From the NCBI GenBank assembly GCA_037974965.1, contig JBBPFI010000013.1, positions 806,001 through 870,000 of the forward strand: 64,000 nt of DNA, read 5' to 3'. Shown piece after piece: positions 1 through 9,896 of this stretch (position 1 is its first letter; every line of letters starts with the position of its first letter). The DNA is from Dacryopinax spathularia. Lineage: Eukaryota > Basidiomycota > Dacrymycetes > Dacrymycetales > Dacrymycetaceae. The translations under genes and the position numbers were made by a program. Under the pieces are notes generated by a model that worked only from the letters and a program-made list of their open reading frames with translations, did no database searches and was not told the origin of the DNA.

Positions 1-1707
1 GAAGAAATCCTCATCTTCCTGTGTGAACGCATTTCCCTTTCTGGATTTCTGGAATTTCGTGGGAGGCAAAGGTGGTGGGCTATCCCGGATTGTTGTAGGA
101 ACAGCACGGTCTTCTCTTTTCTCGTTTGACTTGGAAGATGAAGCCCTCTCGCTCGTGGGGGAGATTGAGGAAGCTGAAGGGGCACTTTCTTTAGGCGGAT
201 TGGGTATAGCGAGTTTCGGCGTGGAAGGAGATATGGAGGACGGAATGTTCGAGGACGACGGGGCAGGCTCTAGCTTTCCCTTTGTCGGAACAGTGGGTCC
301 TGCCCTCACGATCGGTGGCATTTGCACGTGGTCATCAAGTTTGAGCAACCATGTATCAGGTGGAAGTAGTCGTTTCTGCCGACAGCAGGCATGTATCCAC
401 TCTGGCTTGACTGCAGGCTTTTTCGATCCTGCAACTAGATGTAATCGTACGCTTCCTTGGTCAACGATTGCATAGTCGCACTCCATGATGTGACTGAGCT
501 CCGCACCATTGGCCTGCAAAAACAAGAATACTTAGAAACCCGTTTCCTATAAGCAAAGGATGCTGACCTGAAGGATTCGGGCAAAATCCTTGTGGTGTGA
601 TAGATCAGGAACAAGATAAACCTTCAAAGGTCGAGGTTCGGTTGGATGGGTGAACAATGGCACACCATCAGGCGTGCCTGCTGACTGGGAACTCGTGACG
701 GACTCAGCCTTGACCCGCGGGGAAGGAAGACTACTTGGTGTTGGAAGGCGAGACGTAGAGCCTTGCGCCATTGCGGTTGCCGTACTTCGGGAACCTCCCA
801 GTCCTGAAGAGTTCGACGGCCCCGCTGCAGACACGGGTGATTGCGAAGTATTAAGGTTCTTCGCATTTGGCCGAGTTGCACCAGCCGAAGGCGGCACATT
901 CGGGCTCAGCGGACTGCTCCGACTCGCAAATGAAGCAGCAGACAACGATAGCTTCGCCGGTGACAGAGCTGCATTTTGGGGCAAGATACGGGCGATGGCA
1001 TCTAGCAGACCCCTGTTTGATTCAGCCATGGGCTTCGGAGGGGGTCGAGCAGCTGGCGATAGACTGGCCAGCTCCGCCCTTGTCTGTGCCTCGACGGATG
1101 TCCGTGCTGTACTGTTTGCAATGGAAGTCCCATTTGCTGGCCCATGGGATACTGGTGAGGTGGAGGGCGCAGATGGTGGTCGCTGCAAACCTGGCGAAAC
1201 CGGAGAGGGCAACTTATTGCTGGGGAGGCGACATAAGTCATGGTTTTCTAAGCAAAAATGGGGATCGGACGCACTTCACTACCAAATTCGTGCTGTTTAC
1301 TAACAGCTCTTCCCGCTTAACAGGCACACTGTCCTCGTCTGCTTTGATACGGAATCCAGCCCAGTCGCCTCCAGCAGCTAGGACACGCTTTGATAAACAA
1401 TAGTTGACCCAATCGAAGTCCACAACAGCCTTAGCCTTGTGTTCCCTTGCATAGTTTTCGGCTTCCTCCGCGTCGAGAGCACTCAAGATCACGTCTGCAT
1501 CGGTAGGTGACGGAACATAGACCCCGCCAGAGTTCTGCAATATGACTATTCAGTATTGATTTGTGCGGCAACAAAGAAAGTGTTTTGTACCCGGATGAGG
1601 CCCAGAAGCTCCCTTCTCTTGTCCTTCTGTATTTGTGACGGATCTAGAAAGAAACGCAATCCCTCGCCTTCCGCAGTCACGAAAAGTCGACTAGTGTCTG
1701 CGGCCAT
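1..1707 (-). CDS. Rap1-like BRCT-BRCT-(Myb) protein, copy A, cut by left edge
   Basis: Four exons are visible: 1707-1591, 1534-1305, 1219-568 and 513 to the left edge; all junctions are GT-AG and in frame. Exons 1-2 form BRCT1: GEGLRFFLDP, then NSGGVYV, TDADVILSAL, FDWVNYCLSKRVL and GDWAGFRI. Exon 3 is a Ser/Pro-rich linker of about 200 residues ending in the first strand of BRCT2 (PLKVYLVPDL). Exon 4 continues BRCT2 with ANGAELSHIMECDYAIVD and PEWIHACCRQKRLLP. The last residues before the edge read FTQEDEDFF, which is how the Myb module opens in its siblings, so the Myb part lies outside the window. I start at 1707 because exon 1 is then 39 codons, as in copies C and D; an ATG at 1830 in the same frame would add 41 residues with no domain. 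Divergent from copy B. A role at telomeres or other chromatin is inferred from Rap1/TERF2IP architecture only. Confidence 0.82.
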
Positions 1708-2560
1708 GGTAATCTTGGACGTTGCCGCATGAGAAAAGGTTTGGCCTTGGGATAGGACCTCGCTGGACCAGTGCTCCAGCTCAGTTGCCAGGCAGTCCCC
1801 TGCGAACCTCCGCGCGCCGCATGAAATCAAAGCGGATCTATATTGCTATTTGTTATATGTCCAGAAGTGGGAGAGTGAACGGTGGACCGTTAGAATCATC
1901 GGACTGGGCATTCAAAACATCGCGACCATCTAGCAACATAATGTGGGCTTATCCGACAGTTGACCTGAATTCGGTCTCTTGAGACCACTTCCATTCGTCG
2001 CGAGATTCATCCAGCATGCATATTCCCCCAGTCTAGATCCTTACAACCATGAATGGTACTCTTCGAGCGACAGGCTGCATTGGCAGGCGCCGTACGCAGT
2101 ACCAATGAGAGTGTGAGAGTGATTCACGGGTTTACGGGCGAGGTTAGGTCTACGACGGTATCATAAAGTCCGTCGCGTGTCGTGACTCAAGGAGGCGGTT
2201 CGCGTCGTCGTTCGCCACTGTGCAAAAACAACGGCCCTTGTGTCCTCAAAAAGACATCGACGTATATCTTACGTGCGATGCTCGCCCACAGTGGATTGAC
2301 AGTACCGACATCGGCGGTTGCAGTGCAATGAGAGCCTACTTTCTTGTCTGAAGCTGCTTTGACCAGTCGCTTATTCTGGCACGTATCTGCCCACCGGACT
2401 ACGTCTATTGAATTCTCGACGGACAACTCGCGGCAGCCCTGCTTTGGATTGTGCTGGCAGCTTGAGAACCAGAGCCAGGACGGTGGAGACAGTTGCGAAG
2501 GGAGATGATGGCCGCAGAGTCGGCGAGACGTTTTACGAGAAAGGCTGCCAGAGAGTACGC
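1708..2560. other. Intergenic between divergent copies A and B, with possible BRCT relics
   Basis: There is no intact gene. On the minus strand a frame covering roughly 2420-2340 reads IDVVRWADTCQNKRLVKA, which resembles the BRCT core (W, then C four residues on, then KRL). On the plus strand around 2480-2510 the string TVETVAKGDD resembles the start of the second BRCT exon in copy H (WETVAEDAD). Either may be the remains of the first BRCT that copy B lacks, or chance. The rest should hold the divergent promoters of A and B; no element could be named. Confidence 0.35.
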
Positions 2561-4981
2561 ATGGTCAAGCTCACACTTACTGGGCATACTGCTGAGCAAC
2601 TAGCAGACAGAATGCGTACGTGACCCATCTTCAAAATGATAGAGCCTCTACATCGATCCAACCTCGTGCGTGTGGCCATGTACATTCACGGCTCGCTGGT
2701 CTGAGAGGCGTGGTCTGGCAGCATCTTCGCCGTCATCCTCGCAACCTCTCCACATGGCTACCGACGCTGTACACCTGAGGTCGATCTATGAACGGCTCGG
2801 TTTACCGTCGGATGTGGTGGAACAGTGCGGCGGCATGATCCCTGTGCTCATACCGCCGCAGCTGTTTGCTCAATTATCGATGTGGACACAGGCCATGGCG
2901 CCGATTTTTGCGAAGATCTTGCCCTCGTCGGTGCCTGCTTCGGATCCAGAAATATCGCAAGGCGTCTCAGGGGATAGATCAACACCTCAGGCATCGGCTT
3001 CTGCTGTTCAAGAAGGTGAAGAGGCTATATTGAGATCTGCTGTACTTCCGCGCGGCTCCGGAAGGATAGCCGAAGGTATCGCCCCTTGTACGACCACACC
3101 GAAATCACCGTTGGGCGGTACAAGTCCGCAGTTTTCTCCTGTTCCCGAAACGCCTCGCTCAGCGGCGAGCACCGTGAGTCAAGACAATTTGTTCGTCACA
3201 CCTGAAGGACCGCTGCGATTCCACGTTCCGAGCAAATTCAATGGACGCACGAGACTGATGCGGACTATTTGTGTGCGATCGTCTCCCTCATGTCACTCAT
3301 GCATACTGATATGACATAGCGGAACGGCGGGGAGCTCACTACTCTGGCGGAATGTGACTATGCGCTTGTCAACGGGAAGAAGTCGGCTTCAACGGCTAAT
3401 TCAACAAAAGTTGGAGTTCGGACGCTTCCGCTGAGCTGGGTGCACGCTTGCTTGAAGGCGGGCGAACTGCTTCCTGAGAAGTCATATTCCCAGGAGGATG
3501 CCAGTTGGAGAAGTCATATTATCGCAATAAGAGCCGGCAAAGAGCGATCACCAAGATCAACCTCGCACGACACTGTCAAGGAGGAAGTCGTTGAAGCCGG
3601 TTCACCACCATGCGACCAGGAGGAATGCGCTGCGCCAACGCTTCCAAATCCCCCGACCAAGCGAGTCAAGGCTGGGCTTGGCTATCTGTTCACGGATGAA
3701 GACGATATCTACATCATCGAATATGCCAACGCTCGGTTATTGCAAGAACCAAGACTATCGATGAGTGCAATCATTCGCGAAGTGGCCGAAAATGTGAGTC
3801 TCATGCTTCTGCATTTCTTCATCAGCTGAGTGTGTTCCCAGTGCGATCATCGTACGTGATTGTCCTGACAGATGCGAAACGCTTTCAAATGTACGGTGCG
3901 ACAGATTCGCCCAGATCGTGGGAGACCCATTTTCGCAAGCACATTGCATACTTCTCGGCCCAGTTAGTGCGACCGTCCGCACCACCCGAGGAGGACGACA
4001 GCTCGGATGATGAGGATGCCGAACCGTGCGGTCCACCGCCCACACCTCCCGCAGCCCCTATTCCAGAGCACCGGCCGGGTTACAACAAATATACCGACGA
4101 AGACGTGGATTACCTTATCGAATTCTCTAACTGGATGTATGCGAAGGATCCGGATTGCAGTCAAAACAGGATATTTGAGGAGCTGGCAGAACGCGTACGT
4201 TTCTGACGAACTTCCGATTCGTCGGAACTCATTCGAGAACAGGCACCCCATCATTCCTCTTCGTCCTGGTCTTACTTTTTCAGGCGCCATTACCAAGAGC
4301 TGGAACCCTTGATAATCAAAGGAATGCCGGACAATGAAGAATGTTCACCGACCCCCGAAAGATCCAATTCCACACCAGCCAACTCTTCACGCCCATCGCG
4401 AACCATCCGCCCACCAAAACGATTCCGACAGGTAAGAGAGAAACCAGACTTGATGCTGTCACGCTGAGCCGTCTTTCAGGATAGACAAACCCCTCCCCCG
4501 CCGCCTCCATCTGTCCGCGGTCGTACGTTGACCGAAGATGACGACAAATACCTGATTCAACATGGCAAATGGTATGCAAAATGGAACGAGGACGCCCCTG
4601 TCGAGGAGGTGATCAAGAATATCGCTGACTCGGTTAGTCGGAAATTTCAGTCGTGGATATCATTCACACTTCATTGTCCAGGCTTCTACCCATAGCCATA
4701 AGGCGTGGTCATCGAGATTCCGAGAGCGTGAAGAGTACTTTATCTTCCAAATATTCGGCGTCAATTCGCGACAGATGCAGAGGTTTCGTGCTTCTCAAAC
4801 TACCGATGACGAAGAGGATGAGGAAGACGAAGAAGACCAGGCTGAGGCCCCAAAAACATCTGACGTTGAAGTCGACTTGAATGCTGAGGAGAACTCCTCT
4901 TCTGTATCGCCCGCCCGTAAACGAACGCGTTCGTCGATATTAGCACACGAGCAGTCTGGCAAACGCAGGCGTGTGAGGTAG
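2561..4981 (+). CDS. Rap1-like protein with one BRCT and three Myb modules, copy B
   Basis: Proposed exons are 2561-2615, 2722-3272, 3320-3793, 3826-4194, 4243-4431, 4480-4632 and 4682-4981 (696 aa). The short first exon (MVKLTLTGHTAEQL) is joined by a good GTACGT donor, but the start is uncertain. A linker leads to one BRCT: NLFVTPEGPLRFHVP, RNGGELTTLAECDYALVN and LSWVHACLKAGELLP. The first BRCT of its siblings is missing. Three Myb modules follow: YLFTDEDDIYIIEYANARLL with SPRSWETHFRKH; YTDEDVDYLIEFSNWMY with HHSSSSWSYFFRRHY; LTEDDDKYLIQHGKWYA with THSHKAWSSRFRER. The tail is acidic (DEEDEEDEED) and ends in basic KRTR and KRRRVR, fitting nuclear localisation. Intron 3794-3825 is only 32 nt, and helix 3 of the first module is preceded by an unusually long insert, so that junction is the weakest. 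Confidence 0.78.
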
Positions 4982-5563
4982 AACAACTATCATTGGCTAT
5001 TTTTATCCATTGGCTATTTTTATCTGTTTGTTGTCATGTTGCCGTAGTGTTTCTCGTCCAGGACCAGAATTACAGCTCATTCCTCCCCTTTTGCATGTTG
5101 CTCGGAAAGCCCACTGCGCGTTCGCAATTGTTTCTGTTGCCAGAACGACTACATCAGAGGAAACGACTAAGTAGGTAAGATTGCCCACACGTTTGGTTCC
5201 GAAAACGGGCACAACGCTGTGCCCTGATAGGCAGTTGTTTACACCCCGAAATCTATAGCTCGTTCTTCTTTCGCTGGCCACAAACCGTCGCTGAAACGGG
5301 CCGTTCGTGGGGTACTCGGTGCTCTTACCCATTCTGGCTGCGAGGCTTCGGTGGAGAAGCACGGCTTCTCGGTTGTAGCAGGTCGGTCCGTCCAGGATCC
5401 TACCCGACCAAGCTTGGCTCAACGCGAGCGTGCTACTCATTCATCGGCCGGTGATATCGACTTCGGCGAACTGCTCAGAGGAGAATTGACTCGGACGCCA
5501 TTCTCGATTTATTGGGACGGTGTCGATCCCGTGCCAACAGTTCTTTCTCGACTAGCTGAAATC
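4982..5563 (+). other. Intergenic between copies B and C
   Basis: No gene is evident apart from a small tandem repeat near 4991-5024. The frame open from 5351 into copy C could extend its N-terminus, but the part before 5564 shows no domain and the siblings start at the equivalent of 5564. The stretch should hold the 3' end of B and the promoter of C. Confidence 0.5.
4991..5024. repeat. 17-bp tandem duplication
   Basis: Two exact adjacent copies of a 17-nt unit, CATTGGCTATTTTTATC, lie just after the stop codon of copy B. Confidence 0.9.
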
Positions 5564-8500
5564 ATGACATCGACTAAGCACGCCCTATTTCGACAGCCTA
5601 ATGGCTTACCTATTCTCTTCTTCATGGACCCAAGTGAAATTCCGCAGACCATGCGAAAAAACCTAGTGCAAAGTATCGAGGTAAGCCGGTTTACTCGCTT
5701 GTTGCTGGCGTGCTGACCTTTCGGCGGAACAGCTCTGCGGAGGAGGAATAACCCTGAACGCTTCCCAAGCTCATATCATTCTCGTCGTTCGCGGCACGGC
5801 CGAGGCTCAAAAGTATGCGAGCCTCTGGGCGCCTGCACCTGAAAGCAAACCGGTGTTGGATTACACCTGGATCAAAGCCTGTCTAAGCAAAAGTACCCTT
5901 CTGCTGAGTGACTGCCACTGGGATGGCCTGCTTGTTCCGTACGAGGCAGACGACGTGGAAATGAATGATATCCACCCTAATCCGACCAACGAGCACGCGG
6001 ACGATGTCCTGAACAATACCATGTGGGGTCTTTCTTCGCTTCTTAGCATGCGCTTATGAGGCATTGGGTTTTGCCAGTGCACCCGCGTTGATTGCAAGTC
6101 CTACCTCTGCATATTCCAGTCGTCCTTCCACTACAAGCACTTGCGCGAACAAGGGCTTCGACGCGATGAATCCAGCCAGTAGGAATCTGACCTCGTCCAT
6201 CTCCGGTCAAGGCCTGCGCCGACCACAGACAAGTCTGCTCGCTCTTTCGAACTCACACAACCACATACCTTCTGGGAAAAGTCTTTCTAATGTGCTCACC
6301 CTTCCGCCCGAGATTCCCCCAAACAGTATACCAGTCGCCTTCCTCCAACCTCAGATGCTGGCGCAACTCTCTTTCATTTGCAACCCAGAAGCGAGCGCCC
6401 AACCTGCTGCCGTACTTGATTCTCCGACCGACAGCCGCAACACGCGTTCTTCTACCGTGGTCAGCAATGGTTCTGGAGCAAGCGCCCCTAACCTCGAATT
6501 GTCTCCGTCTATTCGAAAACCATCTAAGCAAAAGCATGCGGCTACCGCTCGCGACCCTCCGAAGTCCTCGGGTTTGTCTCGTTCCCTGTCTGTAAATGGG
6601 TCGCTGGCAAGAATCTCCAGTCCCCCTCGTTCTAGGATGGCTGCGAGGGAATCTGTCTCGGCTAGCTTTTCGAAAATCGGCATCGGAAGGCACGCGCGTT
6701 CATCGACTGACATCTCCTCTCGAGATGGGGTACTGCGTAGACCAATTCGCAAACGGTCACAGTCGCCACCGCTGGAGCGACGCCGCGCCTTGCGAAGCGC
6801 AGCCACTGAACCCGTTAAGTTCTTCGTTACTCAGGACGGCGATCCCCTCCGCTTCTACATACCCATGGACGTTGAAAATCATATGGAGATTCTCGAAACT
6901 ATTCGGGTATGTTTCTATCCACTGTGCTGGCGAAAAATGTAGTGATGTCGTCCAGACCCATGGCGGAAAAGGTACCCCGATAGGCTATTGCGATTATGTG
7001 ATCATGGATAATCCGCCTTCTCTCAAGCTTCTTCCTCAAGTCCGTCAGCTCGGTATTCTTGGTGTGAAGCCGGGATGGATAGAAGCTTGCATCGAGGCTG
7101 AACAGCTTGTCCCTATCGAAGAATGGGAAATTCGTGATGAATATGGCCTGTCGCACCCGCAAATAGGCAGCTCCTCGGCCGAGGGGGCTATGGTAGACGA
7201 GGCATCTCCTCTTATGAAACAATCCCAAAGACGCCACCATCCCGCCAAGGGACGCACTGCGACACCTATACAGCCAAAAGTCCCGGAAAGCCTAAGCAAC
7301 CTTACAACTGAACAGTTGGAGGCTCTTCCGCCCGGCCCGAAACTGCTCATTCCGCATAGCAGCGGTTTCAGGTTCACACATGAAGATAGTCAGGTATGCA
7401 CGCATTCCGTCGCAGCATTCACCTGGAACCTGACCCGAACTCTGCAGTTCCTCATCAACTATGCTAATACACGTTTCGCACAAGATTCTAGACTGTCCAT
7501 GAACACGATACTAAGGGAGGTGGCTCATCGTGTACGTCTCAACCAATTGGCATAGAAGCTTACTAATTATCTGTAGACCCGTGCCTCCCACAGCTTCGAG
7601 TCTTGGCGGCGCTATTATAAGGATCAGATCGAAGTATGGAAGCTTTTTGTTTCGTTCCCCTCCGACAAGAGTGCATCGCTGGACCGCGAAGAGGACGACG
7701 TGGAACGAATACTAATCTCAGTGCAACCTGACGAAGGATCACCCACGGACGGCTTGCTCCCCATAAGCACGTCTCCAGAAGGCGCTTATGGCTCTTCGAG
7801 AGTATTGCGAACAGTGCATCATCCGTTACCGACCCGACGACCAACTACTCCAAGCATGGACCTCGACATGGAGGCAGGAAGTGGACAGAAATATACACCA
7901 GAGGAAGTAGACTATTTTCTCGATTTTGTCGCATGGTCTCACATGCAAGATCCCTACACGACGCGGACACATATCATTCGGGAACTATCAAAGAAGGTGA
8001 GAGCTAGATGTCATAGGTTTCAGCCGGGTGATATAATGAAGATGCAGGTCCCTCGACATTCCGCTGGCTCGTGGAGCTCAATGTGGTCCACTCACAGAAT
8101 GCTCTTGGAAGATTTGATTCGGCAAGCTCGAGAACACACAGGCCATGACTGCATAAAGCATGGCCACGATGCAAGCATCGATATCGAATCTCAGCTTGGA
8201 GAAGTCGTCGATGATGATCAGGGTTCTCCTCGTGTACGTCCGGCGTGTACGGGCAGTACGGAACTAACCCGTTCACAGTCTACCACACCACCACCTATTC
8301 CACCTACCGAACACAAGTACAACGCTAACGGGTTCTGTGAATACCCGGTCGAGGACTATGCCTACCTTATGGCCTTTGTCGAGTGGCTGGCGCGCCGTGA
8401 GCCTAGCGTCACTCAAACGAGGTTGGTGCAACAGCTAAGTAGGCACGTGAGTTATCATGATCTGTATCCTGCCTGAAATGATGCTGAATACACGCGAGGC

Positions 8501-9054
8501 ACCCTATCACACCGAAAGAGGGTGGGATAGTTATGTTCGGAAACATAAAGCGGAAGTTGCCGAGGTCATTCGCGAGGTTTCCCTCCGGAGTCTCGACAGC
8601 GATATTAAGCCTACCACGTAAGGGTTACTTTGCCGAGCGTATGTCAAAGCTGAATCTTCTTACAGACACGGCCTAAGAAGCACACCAGATGTCCAGCCTA
8701 ACATCGCGGATGTTCCCGAAGGCACTTTCGACGAAATGCTAGCGCATCTGGAGACGTTACCAGATCTCGGTGATTACGATGAGGATTCGTGGACCCCTTT
8801 CTCTTCCACAGTACGCATAAGGTGCACCTCCTGCTCCATTTACTAACTCGTCGCCTCAGCACCCAGAGCACTCGGCCCGAGCATGGTGGGCCTTTGTTCA
8901 GGAAAACGAACCCAGCATACGAGCAGCTTTGGCCGAAAGGAAAGCCCAGAGGGACGCTTATTTTGCCCAAACCGGACTGGGTCATAGTCCGCCTCTCGAT
9001 GATGACGAAATGGATAGCTCGGATGGACAAGATGAGGGTCTTGGGCTTCTATAA
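5564..9054 (+). CDS. Rap1-like protein, two BRCTs and three to four Myb modules, copy C
   Basis: Eleven exons: 5564-5680, 5733-6022, 6078-6906, 6956-7393, 7448-7531, 7577-7996, 8048-8233, 8279-8446, 8499-8617, 8666-8810 and 8860-9054 (996 aa, the longest copy). BRCT1: GLPILFFMDPSE, LCGGGITLNASQ, DYTWIKACLSKSTLLL. A Ser-rich, basic linker of about 270 residues follows. BRCT2: VKFFVTQDGDPLRFYIPMD, THGGKG, CDYVIMDN, KPGWIEACIEAEQLVP. Myb modules: FTHEDSQFLINYANTRF with SHSFESWRRYYKDQ; YTPEEVDYFLDFVAWSHMQ with HSAGSWSSMWSTH; YPVEDYAYLMAFVEWLARR with YHTERGWDSYVRKH; then a remnant keeping mainly its last helix, HSARAWWAFVQEN. Every module is split by an intron before its last helix. Intron 8234-8278 is 45 nt and open in frame, so it could be retained. 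The end is acidic. Confidence 0.85.
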
Positions 9055-9896
9055 GAACTACACAATCGGACTCCTCCTACAAATTCTGACCAAATCTCTG
9101 CTGTATTCCTACGGACTCGCTTCATACCTTGAGTTCCGAGCATCAGGAGGTCGTTACCACTTGCTGTCGATGGGACAAGTTCTTTCCGCCGAGCTCCGTG
9201 GTTGCGTTCAAGCCACGGATTTCCAATCGCAAACTCTGTCTGTTGTGCAGATAATTCCACGACAAACGTACTACATATGGCGAAGCAAAGGCACCCCTGC
9301 CGTTGCTGAGGATTTTAGCTACTTAGTAGTTAGTAGAGAGTGAGGGCGGAAGCGGAATAAGATTGGTGTCTTACGTAACGTTGTCGATTTTCTTTAAACT
9401 ATGTCTTGGTCCGAACAACGCTCTGTTCGCCCGTCTTGCCAGCGCACATGCGCGTCCCGTTGTCGAGGTGTTCCTAGCTGAAAGGGCGTAGCGAGTCATT
9501 GACAACAATTATGCCATCCTGCAGAAGCTGTCGGCTTTGCGACCTGTTCCCGGTCGGTCCCCCTGAGGTCTCAAAGCATCGAGCCCTGCTCCAACTGACT
9601 GAACTCTAGGTTCTAGGTGACTTGATGCCTACCAAAGGCACGGCCCACGGGAAAGGGTTTGGAATGAAGGACGGGCTGCATTGTCGGCAACGTTCATATG
9701 CAGACAGCACTCTTCGGAACGCGTCACGTACCAGGTGCTTCCCAACCCTGTCGGATATGCAAAAGCCGCGTTGAGGCGGGGGCGCGGTCTCAGCAAACTG
9801 TATAGTAGCTCTGAGACCCTCAGCGGAACGCGACCTCGACCACAGACACACACAGCACACAGGCGCACTCTCGTCTTTTCCAGACGCATCGCTATC
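9055..9896 (+). other. Intergenic between copies C and D
   Basis: About 840 nt with no ORF matching the family or a known protein. An open frame at 8789-9343 overlaps the last exon of C in another frame and shows no domain. Presumed 3' UTR of C and promoter/leader of D. Confidence 0.5.

Noticed and set aside
547-1403. Long plus-strand frames opposite copy A (650-1303, 867-1403)
   Set aside because: They mirror the exons of copy A, which has BRCT motifs and consistent splice sites; the plus-strand frames have no domain.
8789-9343. 184-codon frame overlapping the end of copy C
   Set aside because: It is out of frame with the last Myb helix (HSARAWW), which is explained by exon 8860-9054.
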